Assembly: GCA_026182355.1 (NCBI GenBank)
Contig: JAPFBL010000068.1
Span: 3,675,001 to 3,739,000 of the forward strand
Direction: 5' to 3'
From: Hermatobates lingyangjiaoensis
Lineage: Eukaryota; Arthropoda; Insecta; Hemiptera; Hermatobatidae
Length of the DNA stretch: 64,000 nucleotides
The position numbers and the translations under genes are program-made. Below, piece after piece: positions 1 to 13,600 of this stretch. Below the pieces are notes generated by a model. The model did not search any database. It had not been told where the DNA came from and worked only from the letters and a program-made list of their open reading frames with translations. The first letter of the stretch is position 1. Each line of letters opens with the position of its first letter.

Positions 1-1542
1 TGATTAGATCTCACTTTAATATTCCTTCTTAATATTTCAATTCCACGAACCCTTATCATAAATTTTCATTTCATGAACTGTAATCTTCTACTTATATTGT
101 TTATTTGAGGTAATATTTAACTTTGAAAACCAATCGTTTCAGAAACGCAATTAATAAAATCTGGAGTGGCTTCCACTCAAATTACTATAAGTAAATATTA
201 CGATTATTTTATGGTAAATAATTCCAAGTGTATAATTGCCCCCAAACAGTAAGGCATATCTACATTATGAGGCCCGTTTTTGTGTATAATATAAATTTGA
301 TTCATATTGTATTTACCATATTGTGTCACAATTTTCTGCTCTTCTTTTATATATTGGATAATAATTGACTGCCCTCTGTTCCCATCCCAACTAAAGAGTG
401 TAATAGTTCTATTCTACACCTAGGCTTCATTCCCTATTTTGCTCTACAAACATGGCCATTTAAACATAAAAAATAGCAATAGTACCTATCTTAAACATAG
501 TGAAAAATAGTTTCTCAATTATGACAGTACCTCTTCCATTCCTCAATATCACACAAATGAAAACACAACCGAATTCCGATACTTCCAGAGACATCTTAAA
601 ATTAATACAGATGAGTTCTTGGGACCTCAATGCAGGAAGATCAGTTAAATTCAAACCCAAATTACATTTATAATTCTATAGTCTTTTCGTTTCTGCATAG
701 CTTTAATGAATACTTTATACTAGTGTTAGTTAAGTAAAAATAGTTAATAAGAAATTAGATGGAAAACGGAGACCACATACACACTGAGTTAAAGCAATTG
801 CCAGACGCTTGATCAGAATCTACATTTCATTTCACTTCAACTAAATTTCAAAGAATTTAAAACTTGTTCCATTCAATTCAGAAACCTTCACTAAGATAAC
901 ATAAATGTGAAACTTCTGGTTCCTTGATAAAAGTTCTTATTTCATTGAAAGTAGATTTACTCCATTCATCACAGCTGATAAAATACAGATTTTATTGAAC
1001 TATTTTCAAATGCCTTGACTGAACCACATGTTAATCCCTGGAAAGCAGAATATTAATGAAAGCCTTCCAGTCATTACTTAAAGCCCTCATTCAGAAGGCT
1101 GAAAAAAAAATCATAAGTAAATACCAATGGAAAGTCAGTTTGACTTTTACTGGTGATTTCTTCGCTTTTAGAGTGTTCATTGTGACACTTCTGTAAATAT
1201 TTATATATTATTTATTTTAACTTTATCTGAACAAAGTCTAAAGGAAAAGAATTTCCACCATCTTTCAATATAGCTTGTCAAAGTGCTAATAAAACTTTAG
1301 ACAAAATCCGGGTAGAACTAAAGAGCAGGGAAATGGTAAAGGAGTGTCTTAAATAAAAAGGGAACAACCAATTAATACATAGGCTGGAAACCGTTAAAAC
1401 GTCTGTTGTTTTATCCTTTTAACAAGCAATTGAACTAATTTAAAGATACCAACACCAATATCAACCAAATAATAAAAAAAAAACACAGGAAATACATTAT
1501 AAGAACAACAAAAATTATAGATATAATATTGATTGATTAATG
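1..1542. other. AT-rich non-coding stretch
   Basis: No supported gene. The region lies downstream of the terminal exon at 1543-1704 on the minus strand, so part of it is probably 3' UTR of that gene; the motif ttttatt near 990 and tttatt near 1213 would read AATAAA-like on the minus strand. A strong minus-strand acceptor (long T tract then CAG) sits near 1090, but all three frames after it close within about ten codons. Confidence 0.4.
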
Positions 1543-1704
1543 TCACTCCTGGAATGTTCGAATTAGATCAATTGCTTGCTGAGATAGATCAAGAGTTGTC
1601 TTATCAGCTTCCTGGTCTAAATATTCGGTAGGCCTCTGTTCCTTGAAAGCCACACTTTCATTATTTAACTGAAGCTTTTCCCTCAGTTCTTTGATTACAG
1701 ATAT
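1543..1704 (-). CDS. Terminal coding exon of an unidentified host gene
   Basis: On the minus strand a canonical acceptor (tttttgcag) is followed by 53 open codons and TGA. The peptide starts ISVIKELREKLQLNN, is highly charged with a helical, coiled-coil-like composition, and ends DLSQQAIDLIRTFQE. The exon enters in phase 0. The exon at 3487-3572 exits in phase 0, so the two can join without a frameshift. It has no ATG. I do not recognise the family. Codon use and composition differ clearly from the surrounding AT-rich intron, which supports real coding. Seen: splice acceptor, open frame, stop, phase match. Inferred: that these exons form one transcript. Confidence 0.6.
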   Translation of the reverse strand: MSVIKELREKLQLNNESVAFKEQRPTEYLDQEADKTTLDLSQQAIDLIRTFQE

Positions 1705-3486
1705 CTGCAAAAACCTTGAAATCTCTTATCATTTCTTTAATTGTACATGTTTATGGTGACATTTTTTACTTATACCTACATAATAGAAAATTAGGAACGA
1801 GAGAGTCGTGCCTAGTCAAAGCCACACCCTTAGTGAAGCACTGATATGCAGAGCACATAATCAGTACACACTCATTCATTGAATATATGAAACCTGTCTG
1901 TTTTTTGTTTATCATGTTTTCTTATAGTTCTAGAGATAGAACTACATAACTATGTATAGTCTGAAACCACATAACTCAAGCTACTTGGGAATGTATGTTT
2001 CATATACGCAGTATAAATGTGCATTATATTCAGTGACGAAATAATCAAAATTCTCATTTTTCGCTCTACACTCAATCACTTTAAGACTCCATACTCCCTG
2101 TTTTTATGCTACGATTAAACAAAATCGGTATCATGAATTACGTCAAAAAGAATCCATATGGATGGATGACTCTTTGGATAGTTTCTACATTTAAATCTGT
2201 TAAATATATAAGCAAATAAAATATTGCACAATATTTGAAAATAAGTGACAAGAGTAAATTTGAAAATACATATTAGATTACAAATTTGATTCGAAACATT
2301 TTTCTCTATAACATCATGTAACTCTGGAATTTTTAAACAAATGTAAAGTTAGAAATTTGTAATGAGATTCTATACTTCAAGATATGATACTATTTCAATC
2401 GTTCAGACTTCATTCAACTGGTAAAATTAAGAACTGCAACTAAAATAATAGTAATTTTGAAGACTATTCTTACTAAATTCATATTTATAACCATAATGCA
2501 TGAATAACCTTTCCTTATCGGCATGAATTATAATAACTTTATTTGATATGTAAATTTTAACAAGGTCTGATCCTTTTCAAATCTAGTGCAAATTACAACA
2601 CATATATCATAACCGTGTTATTATTATTTATATTCACGAGAGCTGTTAGTAGACAAATAAAGCCATCCGCACATGCTGAATACTAACAGAAAAGCCAATA
2701 CTTTCCACTTCAGTAGATGTCATAAAATAATAGATTATAATAAAAATACAAACTCAGTTATCTCATAACATCTAATGTAAGGAAGAAGGAAAATCATAAA
2801 AAACCAGGAAGGGGTCAAGAAGTGGAGTAAACTTATTTACATTGATCTACAAAGTACGCTCAAGTCGAACAATCCATTTCAATTTCTAATATTGGGGAAT
2901 GCTTGCTGTTAGTCCAGCATAATGTAAACCAGATGCCGAGTGAGCCCCACCGGTCAAATATGATTTCTCTACAACTCTCTCAGTATTTCTTCATTTTACC
3001 CATACATTCATATCCATTCCGACCCAATTCACTAAAGTTAAACTTTTGTGTTCACTGATCCATGAATAAAAACACACTCAAATTCAGTATTTAAAATATG
3101 ACTGAACGAACATCTTACCCGACTAAAGAAAACGAATAAATGTTAATCTATGCAATTATAATTTCATTGAACCTTATATCAATAGTCATAATAACAATCT
3201 TCTGTTATACTTTCTTGCGGATTTTCCCTAGCTTAAATTGAATTATATCGACGAAACAGACACACATACTAAAATTTACAATGGATCTTTTAAATGGCTC
3301 AATTTTGAACAACCAAGGTGAATCAAAAAGATTACATAAAGCCATCAAGTGACCTGATGGAACTGATCTTGCTGCATAATACACTCATTGTCCATAAAAA
3401 AAATAGAGAGGAAAATAACTCTGAATTCTATGTTTAATGCCTAGCCCCACACTAGACAGATGTAGAACAGATGAGGGAAAACTTAC
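1705..3486. other. Probable intron
   Basis: Sequence between two phase-compatible minus-strand exons. It holds no recognisable element. A weak alternative exon at about 3000-3040 (minus, donor GTAAAA) was considered, but it closes in the frame required by its neighbours. Confidence 0.4.
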
Positions 3487-3572
3487 TCTCGCTTCAATGG
3501 AAACTCTGATAGAGTCATGTTGACTGGGTGATAGCACATGTCGGGATACAAGGGAAATAGAGAACCAACTGG
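3487..3572 (-). CDS. Internal coding exon of the same unidentified host gene
   Basis: Minus-strand exon of 86 bp between an acceptor ending ttttggcag and a strong donor GTAAGT. Entered with two bases completing a codon, it reads 28 codons, SWFSISLVSRHVLSPSQHD at the start, and exits in phase 0. The upstream exon at 3865-3904 leaves exactly one base, and the terminal exon at 1543-1704 needs phase 0, so both joins keep the frame. An alternative acceptor 49 bases further in (cacccag) is also phase-compatible but changes the downstream frame. No motif is recognised. Confidence 0.55.
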
Positions 3573-3864
3573 CTGCCAAAAGTGCGACATCGCATCAACA
3601 TAAACATCGATGAAGAGAACATACGACCACCAGTAAGTATTCTCCAGAAGAGAGTACAATATTTATTTATGTACTTTTAAAACCAATAGCATTGTTTTCA
3701 ATAATATATATATAAAAAAAAACAAAAACTAGAATAATTGTAGGTAGTATTTAATTGTTCTAAAAAAAAAACAACCATAACAGGTAGAAATTGGATATAC
3801 GAATAAAATGTTGCTTAAAGGAGTTCCATTTTAATAAAAGTAAGAAAATATTTATTTAACTTAC

Positions 3865-3904
3865 GTAAGGTTTCATATGTAACAAAATCAGTCTCAGAAA
3901 TTAC
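3865..3904 (-). CDS. Short internal coding exon of the same host gene
   Basis: A 40-bp minus-strand exon with a classic acceptor (ccattttgtttcag) and a near-perfect donor (AC|GTAAGT). Only one of its three frames is open: it reads VISETDFVTYETL and leaves one base, which the exon at 3487-3572 completes to proline. The unique open frame plus phase agreement with the next two exons is the main support. No domain is recognisable in 13 residues. Confidence 0.55.
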
Positions 3905-6900
3905 CTGAAACAAAATGGCACAGAATAAATATATTACAAAAAAAGTAGTTAAGAATATTTACAATTATAAAGAGTTAAACATTACAAATGATATATATCT
4001 ATGTATAATGTTCTATACTTTTTGTCGAACATGAAGACACATCAGGAGAAAATACAAGTTCTACATGTTTTCTGAATAGTAAAGCAAAAATAATAGAAAC
4101 AAACATATTGTTCATAAATTTCGGTGGACACAATTATCAGGAGAAGAAGAAAAGAGGAAGATGAAGCCATCTACTCTTAGTGTATTTGGTGCTAGTTGGA
4201 ATACTTAGTTTCGTAATTTTGTAATGACCATTCTTGATGAGGAAACCCTGGTGCATGTCGCACGTCGAGGTGCTTATTACCAGAGTCTGCACAATGTGCG
4301 TCGTTGTATCAGTAATGACTTTATATTTAGTATCAACTTGAATATGTGGTCCATAACTAAAATGGTTGATAAGTCACAAAAAAAGTGCCACAGACACTCT
4401 TAAAACAGAATGTAAACCGAGTCGTAGGAAAAAATTCTGGTTAAAAGACCATTGTCTGATGACAGTTTCAACACGTTCATGGTGAAAGAAGAAGTATGAA
4501 TCAAATAGTGAAAAAATAATGTCAGGTAAGTATTTTAAGAATGTTTCATTAGTCATTTGGCACTCATTATAGTTAGCGATGAGTGTCACATTAACTGATT
4601 GATTATACATCAGATTTCTAAATTTAGCCTTACTCAAATTTAATGTAGGGATCTTTACTGAATCCTGATATCGTACATTCTTTGGTTCCCATGTACTCTG
4701 AGAAACAATGTACGAAAACAAACCTCGAATCTTCGAAAACCACAGTACAGACCTAACTCTTCTTTCAAAGCGAGAAAACGACGTCCATTTGAATGTTTAC
4801 AACGTCACTGCTCTTTAATAATGTAACTCTTTAGTAAAAAAAAAAGTTATCACTAATAATAAATATATTTGATTAATAAAGGAACTTTATGGAGGAAATG
4901 GAGGAGTGTTGATATAACAGTAATGGAGAAATGGATGATAAATTGATAATGATGTATATTTCACATAAGTAAATAATAGGGTGGTGAACATAGAATTGAG
5001 CACCAACAAGTTACAAAAAAAAAAGTGATTCGCAGGCTGTTAATATACTGTTCCATTAGGGGAAGATGATTTACGTGAAGAAAATATTGCCACACACTAA
5101 AATATGACAGAGAGTAAAGAAAGAAGCAAAATAGAAGTATACGCTTTGCTGACTATCTCTTAGCCATTAGCCTTGCTAAAACCAGTTTTGTGTAATTTTT
5201 TCACTACTTTTGAAAGATATAAAGGGACTAAGTGAATTGAAGGAGAATAAGATTGATGGGTAGCAAGTGTGGGACAAAAGGCACCTTCGATCGAGTCTGA
5301 CATTCTCAGTTAAGGCCATCTTTCCACCTCCTCTTCTCTTCAATTCTTTCACTGCTACTCACGGATACACCAGTTTACCGAACAAACAGGGCATTTACAG
5401 TGACATGGTAGCTTAGATATATACACAACTACTCTCAAACCTTTCTCCTCAAGACTAACTGCGGTTCAAAATATCGATAACTCCAAATTTTTTGTTTCAC
5501 TGTGACTGCCGCTATTTTGTTGTTGCAATATAACCGTTAAAATAGCCGTTTCTGTATTATAACTTCGATATATATGCAGAAAAATCACAAAGTTTCAGTT
5601 CTTTGAAAACGGTTAACACTGGAAAGTGCTTAGAATGGTTCCCTTCCTTTTACTACTACTGGTAGCAACAGGCAGCCCACTGGTATCCAAACTTGTTTGG
5701 GTTCACTTAACTTTAAATACTCTAGATTTGTCACGATTGCCTTTGAAGAAGACATAAATCTGCCGGTTGAGAGGTTAAACGATGTCAGAAATCAGAACAC
5801 AACCATTAAATTAAATATAATGTGAACGCATAATTGTCAGTTGGAAAATGCTATTACTAATCTGGAAGACCTATTATAAGACTACTATATGAAAAACTGG
5901 TAAACGTCTGATTAACAAAATAATCATTACATATTCAAACTAACTAGCAATACGAATGTCCCGTTAGCTTAATAGAAAGAGTTGAAATAATAACATCGCT
6001 TTTGTTTAGAAAAATAAAGGAATATTAGTTGCATACAAAGATGAAATGTCTTTTTAAAGAAAGCATTTAGAATTCGTTATGGTTATCTATAAGATCTTTG
6101 AGGAAAATAATATAGAAAGGCTGCGGAAAAAAGAGGAAAGGGTACCTGTTGACAAAATCAACTCCAGCAGATATCACGAAGAGAGCAGACGTGGTCAGTC
6201 CCGTTTTCAGAACTCGTCATGATTATCTCCAAAAGTTTTAATTTAGATTTGGAGTAGCCGATCCCTAGAATTCTCAGAAAAAAAGTGAAAATTTCCTACT
6301 TCACAGGTTAAAAAAACTAGATTTGGAAAGAATGTAGCTCGATTTGTAACAAGTAGGCTAAATGCAGATCAATAAGAATTATTGACTATTGTAGTGATTT
6401 TTTACTGTAGTTATTCTTGCAGTAACAAATAAAACTGAAATACTAACTTCGTTGTGCAATCGTTATAACCTTTATGATAAAATATTTTCTTCTTATATCC
6501 ATACATCAATATTATTAATATTTTTTTTATTAAAAAGATTTTAAAAATAAGAAAATAGCGCCTATTATTAAGAGTATGAAAACCCAATCATGAAAGTGAT
6601 CCATTTTACAAGTTAATGCATAACATATAAAAAGTTTGTAATATTCGAACTGAAAGATATGGTCACTATTCCTAAGATACTTCTGCAGACCATTGAAACA
6701 CTTTGACACGGTAGTGCTAAAAATAATTGAGATTTCTAAAGATTTTAATGTTATACCTGTGCAATGTATGTGAACAGTTTTGTAACATGTTGATCCATTG
6801 GTTAATAACTCTATCTAACAGATACTGCAATAGTGTAATAACCACAGCTACATAATGAGGGTTTATACAATGGTTCGAAACATATGCAGTGATATATCTC

Positions 6901-6938
6901 ATTTTGACAAATGTTATATATATATATATATATATGAA
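3905..6938. other. Probable intron with an unexplained minus-strand ORF
   Basis: No supported exon. A 115-codon minus-strand open frame at 4374-4721 starts MFSYIVSQSTWEPK; it resembles no family I know and could be decayed transposon coding. At 6067-6120 (minus) an excellent acceptor (ttttttccgcag) opens 17 codons and a stop, beginning PFYIIFLKDLID; it may be a decoy splice site. A (TA)n run lies at 6915-6935. Confidence 0.3.
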
Positions 6939-7090
6939 TGATTAAACCACAATAAGAATGGGAAAACAAGACTAAGATCTTTCAACCGTAACAAGCGGTC
7001 TTCGCTTATGACGAAGCGCTCTGACGAAGACCGCTTGTTACGGTTGAAAGATCTTAGTCTTGTTTTCCCATTCTTATTGTGGTTTAATCA
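6939..7090. repeat. Perfect foldback with 66-bp inverted arms and hammerhead-like core
   Basis: Positions 6939-7004 and 7025-7090 are exact reverse complements (66 of 66 bases) around a 20-base loop. The right arm plus loop carries CTGACGA at 7021-7027, a stem-loop at 7028-7045, GAAA at 7046-7049 and the palindrome AGATCT at 7049-7054, i.e. a hammerhead core with a tiny palindromic stem III. The left arm lacks the CTGANGA box. A tail (7091-7130) with the motif TTTCACGTGTTTATGTG follows, then TA-rich sequence. Related copies lie at 15038, 33500, 56078, 58460 and 58669. Perfect arms suggest a recent origin or gene-conversion-like copying. Confidence 0.9.
7021..7056 (+). ncRNA. Hammerhead-ribozyme-like motif (GATC family)
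   Basis: Core boxes CUGACGA (7021-7027) and GAAA (7046-7049) match the conserved CUGANGA and GAAA of hammerhead ribozymes. Between them ACCG pairs with CGGU as stem II. The next bases, AGAUCU then U, would give a palindromic stem III and a permitted H17 at the cleavage site. Stem I would be formed by the long inverted arms. Self-cleavage is inferred, not shown. Confidence 0.55.
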
Positions 7091-10000
7091 TTGATTGTTG
7101 TTTCACGTGTTTATGTGAAATCTTTTTATATATATACACTCTAATTTTTTGAGAAAAATCATTTTGACTACTATTAAGTCGCGTAAACGAAATTTTTATA
7201 CCAATAATCAACATTATGCAAGTATTTAATATTACAAACAAGTTAGCGATACCATTGCTGCTCTCAAAATATAAGTGACAGCAAGTGTCCATAAATTATT
7301 GGTTATACAAGTAACAAATTCATATGGACAATTAAGAAAAACAAAGAATAGCTTCAGCTTTTCGGCACTTGTCACCAGGAAGAGATATTTATGCCTACAG
7401 AGACAAACAAAGACTCTTAAATGTCGGTGTTTCACTAGTGCTTAACTATACAACCAATTGTGATGTAATGCAATACACTACCGAAGAATAGAATATGAAG
7501 AGAACTAGAATGTCCTACACCAAAAGAAGTAAGTTCTGCTGTATTTGAACTAAACAGACAGAGGACCAGTGGAGACACAGGATGACCATAGGAGGGTTCG
7601 TGTCTCAAAAGAATATGAGGTGCGCCTAGCACTAGAGAAATCCGCATAACAGTATTTGTGAAACAGTACAACACTGCAAAAACACCTGAGCATTAGAGGG
7701 TTATTTGCCTTATGAGAACAGTGTCACAGTGCAACTCGTCCAGGATTAAACATCTGAACAGCGAATGGTCACTGTCAGATAAAACACCAATGCCACGGCT
7801 ACGTCCAATATTAAACAACTAGTCGGATATTAATGCAAGAGAGTGTTTGCGTTAAGTACTGCAGAGAGTTGAAAATTCGAATAACATATGACAGAAAATA
7901 GCACACAGATATATAGAATTAACAGTAGAATCTTACGAGTGCATAACAAATAAAGACGCAAATAATCCTTTTTTCCTTGCACAAGGTCTGACTAGATAAT
8001 AATAAACACAATGGAAAGCTATATTGGTATAATAATCAACTGTTGCACCACCAACAGAAATATTTCGAATACATCGCATATATTAAATTTAATAGGAAAT
8101 AAAGAGAATTTAAGGGCGCTTTTTGCTGATACACAACAAGAGTTAATAACAAAGCTAGCGTATAAATAACCCAGAGAGAAGACAAAGCAATTCTCAATTT
8201 CATCCCCTGAATGAGATATTGCTCCATAAGGCTTTTTATAGATAGAAGCATTATTAAGGGGTATATATTAAAGGATGAAATATACAAACCAACGTCAAAA
8301 TGGAGTAATCTCATGATTAATTACTGGAGGATAATGGGAGACAGTGTCTTAATACGGCAATTCAGCAAGGGTAGGAAAGTCTGTCGTGCCTTATGAGTTA
8401 AATTGACAGAGGAAACAACTGTTCACCAAAACACGCCTGCATCCCTGATACTAACTAAGGCAGCACCGCCATTCTTTCTAAAAAATTAGTTTCTGTTAAT
8501 TAAGAGCATTCATTAAGTGAATTTCTTAACAAAACCATTAAAGACTTATGGCAAGAATTAATTTGAGTAGAAAGATGGTGACAATAAATCCACCGTACGG
8601 ATGAAGGATTCTAAAATAAATGACTCCTTTAATTAGTATTAAGTAAACTTTAATTCAACCGAAGGAATTAATTATAATAATGGAAGTAACAAGAAACTGC
8701 TATTTCTAATTAATATAATTAATTCTCTATATATAGCTGCCATTATAAAAAAATGTCATGGCGGTAACTTTGAATGGTAATACTTATGAATTGAGTGGTG
8801 GATATCTGAAAAGTTCTTTTAAAAAATTAAGCAGAAGTAGAAGTTAAAAGCTTTCTCATTCTCTTCACCATGTAGTCCCTTCAAATCTCTCACGCAACAA
8901 AGAAAAGCGGACACTTTGATATTTTTGTGTTCAGGTGGCTGTTTCAGACAAGAGACGAGAGCTCTAATCTCCTAGCCCAGATATATCTAATACCAGGTCT
9001 GCAACAAACACTAGAGTTCACCGTTCTCTCTTGTTCCGAAGCAGTAACTTTATGTCTTGAACAAAAGTGAATTACAAAAATATAGTTATGCAATTTAACA
9101 TTTAAAATATGTCTTATTATTTTAAAAAGATTTATTTTAAACACTTAGTTAAATTGTTAATCAATTGAAATGAATGGAATTAGATGAAATTCCATTTAAA
9201 GAATGGTTTTACCCCCTAAAATACTGCTTTGAATAGCCAGTGGAGTCCCTCCTCCTCTCATTAGAGGATCTTAAATTTCATCAAGGCGCTGAAATCTTTT
9301 TATTAGAGTCTGATACGTATTGATAAAATGTTATTGGAATCATAGGAATGTTCATAGCATCCTCCCTCAAAGTAACGAAATTCCTTCGGAAATAATTTAT
9401 TCAGAAAGTGGGCCCTGTGCCTTTAATACTCTACGTCACTTCACTATCACTGTTCAATAAAATCTGAAGTGGTATACACTCAACTTAACAAGAAAATGTA
9501 TTATAAGACTCACGGACCACTAATAATATCAATTGATTTATTTTAATGTAGCTGGAACCAATGCAACATTGTAAGTCATACACCATTCCTGGTACAAAGG
9601 TACTTGCTTCAACTTCTTGCAGACGACAAAACTGGAACATTAAAATGGCTAACATATCGCGTTACCTAGCGCTAAACAATTTTAAGACATCAAATACTAC
9701 TCACTATATCGACTTCATAATTTCCTCACGAGTTATATCGCATTACTCTTTCGAAGGTATCAAATATGACGTACTCTCTTCTACATAATAGTTGAGAGAA
9801 AAAAAAGAATTAATAGGCTGAGATAAAGTACCAGAAAAGCTTTCTCTCATGTTTGGATAATGCCCGTAAAGCTATACTGTTGTTCTTACAACCTAGGACA
9901 ATTTATATATAACACTGGATTATGATCCATAAAACTTGCGGATTTTAGGGTATTCACAACCATTTGAACACCAACAATCAGGAAAATATAACAGAACTTT

Positions 10001-13000
10001 ATAACTTATATATAACCTACAACAATCAAAAACCGAACCACAGCATTATAACAACTTCACAGCGGCCTAATGTAAGCAAATCAAGTGTTTATTGCCGAGT
10101 AAAAAGACCTATTAAAGTCTCATTAGAACCTGAATCATTTTACTCAGGTACAGTGCAAGAAGTATTGTTACTTATGTTGCGACACCGAAGACACTTGCTT
10201 GGCTGCTTTTCTTGTACTGGTTGTAGTGCAGGGCAGAACTGTTAGTTTCAATAAAGTCAGTTAGTATTTTAAGTCCTATTTGTTAGGGTTTTCTATTTGT
10301 CTAGGACTAGTACGTAGTTTTCATTGGTGATAGTTGTTTAGTGTCACTATTTGTTTTGAATTGTTGTGAGTACTGGTTCAGTTCCTATGAAAGATGATTA
10401 TGAAACTTATTCTTTTAAAATCCGTTTGCCATTATCGCTGAATTTTCCTGAAAAAATGCATTACCTACATGTTATCAAATTATAAAAAAATAAGAGAGCA
10501 CATTTTATTATTACTAATATTTATTTGCAATGAAAGAAAGGAATTCTTGACGATTTGAAGCCTATGAAGAACAAATCAATGGAAACGTCTTCAAGTTCAT
10601 ATAATCACGCGATACGAAGATACGGCTTTATTTATTTAGGTGGTTTAGTTAGGAGAGCAGGAGTCGTTACAGTAGATTTAGGAGGAATAGGTAATAAAGA
10701 CAGCCCTTCGACCGCCAACGCAAGATTTATTTACAAGGTCTAACCACAGTGATAATATAAAGAAAATAAAACTAAGCTAAATTAGAATTTAACATAAACA
10801 GCCCCGCCTGCTCGACGTTAGCTTCACAAACAACTAGTAACACCCATCAAAGGAGAATATTGCCTGATTCAGGTAAACAAACATGGAACTTGACAGTTCT
10901 AATTGTAATGTCTCAAAATCCATAGAATGTCAATCTTCCAGGCTACATCAATAAAGCAAGTTAAAAATCACTAACGTCGAGTCTGTTGAATCCTTTCAAG
11001 ATCAGGACAAGTAGTAAGATGAAATTTTTTAAAATTCAGTTCCAAGGATATAAAATCAGAGAAAACCTCCTGAGACTACAAGATTCGTCAAAAAAATGTA
11101 GACGACCACCTATATTGAAAACACGTCATCCAAGATCCTAAACTATTAAAACGTTTATAATTTACTAGTTATTGGCATTCTGACTTACACTTCAGTGGTT
11201 AGTTCAGAAGAATTTGGCAGAGGTGAAAGTATTTTTACTAAGTAATTAGGCAACAATGTTTGCTTGCTTTAAGATCCGATAATGTTTCACTTTTCTAGCA
11301 CTTCATTCCATTGGTAAAATTGAGGGCTATAAATCAATTGAAATTGTTCAAATTTAATTTCATTAAATCAAATTATATATTAATAAAATCGTAATTATTA
11401 AAGCCTGTAAGTTTTTCTAAATTCAACCTTTATATGTCTTTTGTGAACAAGAATAACCCATTATCCATTTAACTTCACCGATCTCTATACCGTCAAGACA
11501 TTATAACCATTTAGATCCATTTCAACCTGCATTCGCCACAATTGATTGACCGTGGACTGTCCTGTCCTTCAATGGGAAACTATATGCGGGACTTTCCAGA
11601 TCAATAAATGCTATCAATACACTTTGAATCCATTAAAACAAAAAATGATGTGTATGCAGAAAAAATAAAATAAAATAAAACATCGACCAGTAAAAAAATC
11701 AATTCATGTTTCATTTATTACATTTTAAAGTGATAAAGTATCTAATTCATTTTACGCCAAAGATTTAATCTATTTCAGAACTTAAGTAAGGGGGACTTAG
11801 TGGAAATGGTTCTGCCGTTTTGTTAAATTAAATAGTTACAGATGGGGTAATAAGACACTTGGAATGAACAATGTAGGTAATATTAGAAGATGGAAATAAG
11901 AACTAGACAAATTCTGAGGAGCAATGCAGCATGGATGTGCTTATGTCAACATCAGGTGGAGGAAGCAGCGAAAGGTCTTGTCTAAAGGTGGCCCACTTCT
12001 CAAATGATATTTTAAAAATCTGGAGTAGGTCAATCAAACGACTTCATTTATTTTAACGAACTATATCCATTTGTCAACTACAATGAAAACGTCATGATTC
12101 TTATACTACTAATTGACAGTTCCTGCAGAAGGGACTTAGCGGTCGTACACTTAAGTATAATACTCCAGATAACACTATTCGATATTATTGAAAGTTTTAC
12201 TGATTAAATCCAAATTAATACTAAATTTAGTGCAATTGTTTATTTCATTCTGACATTTTACTGTTATTATAATTCTTAAAAATCGTGTTGTTACTAATCT
12301 CATAATGAGTAAGTTTTAAAGAAATATTAGTATTTGTATCGTATTTGACTAAGTTTTACGATAAAAATATGCGATCAATGTAAATTAAATGCATGTAATG
12401 TTCAATAGAGTTTCAAATGCATTTTGGGAATGGATCTCAAACCTCCTGTTTTTGCCACTGTACTTTACTCAATCCATATTTTCTCAAGGTTCCAATTTAT
12501 TATTTATTTATATTATTTATTATTTAATCACTTAGATCATTTTAACAAGCTGACTTTGTGAACCAGTACTAACTGGTGATTTTATCGCAAACCACTATTA
12601 CGTAAGAGTTCAAAAATACCAGAGTCCCACATACATTAAGCGAAAACACAATATAATTGGAAATGAGCTCTGCATCCCTAGAGGACGAGGCTGACATCAG
12701 GGAACCATGTCATTCTTGAGATCCATTCCCGCCAACAAGACGCAAAATGTCATTTGCATGCTCATTATTCGTATAAAGAAATAAACAAAAATTGAAGCGG
12801 TTGTAAAATACATAAACTACGAGTATACACCCATAGAAAACATTATTTCAAAATCTAACTTTATAATATGCCTTCCAATTATAATTTTTTGAGGTTAACA
12901 AATCCATAATTATAAATTCCAGTTCCTTGTAAAATGTAGTATTTCCATGATTCTAATAAATTTCGCGACAGTAATTTAAATAACTCAATTAATAACAGTG

Positions 13001-13306
13001 GACAATGAGGTAGAATTATTGATTTTAAGTTTCCTGCTTAACGAAGTTACATGCAAACTGAATTAATAAGCAGGACTCTATAATTAATACTAAATTCCAA
13101 TAGGTGCGAATCAAATATTCAGCAAATACCCTGGAAAGCACAATTCGACCTTGTATTTTAGTATATATTCGCATGATTGTTTCATACGCATATACAATTC
13201 AATATTAAAAAAAAAAAAAGATATAACATACAACAAAACGACTACTGTACTAAACACTTCGAACTGTCATTCGTTATCAGTAGTCGACAAGAGACGGAAG
13301 TGAGAT
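7091..13306. other. Non-coding stretch
   Basis: No gene is supported. At 7355-7378 (minus) there is a degenerate hammerhead-like box (CTGGTGA...GCCGAAAAG). At about 8340-8490 and 9260-9300 minus-strand acceptor-like T tracts precede short frames that close quickly. A 15-base inverted match (gggaatggatctcaa at about 12427 and its complement at about 12717) could be the ends of a decayed MITE. The rest is AT-rich sequence with nothing I recognise. Confidence 0.3.
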
Positions 13307-13600
13307 AAGTTCTCAAAAGTTAACTAAATAAGCGCATACAAAAGGGATTATACACTTTCGGTGTCGAATTTTCGGTTCAACCGTCATCAGGAAGCAGAGA
13401 AAGGGAAGACACAGCGCTCCTTCTTGAACAACTATGTATAACCGACTACCGGATAATAAGGTGGTCCAGTGTCCACTATCGTTCTACCGACGCGCTGAAT
13501 CTTCCCTCTTCTCATCTTCCTGATAACGGTTAAACTGAAAATTTGAGAGTTACATATGTAATCCCTTTTGTGTGTGCTTATAGTTTACTTTTGAGAACTT
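13307..13600. repeat. Large imperfect foldback with AAUU-type hammerhead cores
   Basis: The left arm (13307-13410) and right arm (13488-13600) are inverted copies. They share the outer segment aagttctcaaaagt and the inner segment with CGGTT...ACCG. The left arm, read on the minus strand, carries an intact CTGATGA box and GAAAATTC; the right arm has CTGATAA, a damaged box. The loop is about 75 bp. A second member of this family is at 13792-13959. Confidence 0.75.
13366..13390 (-). ncRNA. Hammerhead-ribozyme-like motif (AAUU family)
   Basis: On the minus strand CUGAUGA is followed by C, a GGU/ACC stem with a three-base loop, then GAAA, AUU and C. A15.1-A-U-U is a palindromic two-base-pair stem III and the next base C fits H17. 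This is an intact core by inspection; catalytic activity is inference. Confidence 0.55.

Noticed and set aside
4374..4721. 115-codon minus ORF
   Set aside because: No recognisable motif and no phase-compatible splice sites; described only as unexplained.
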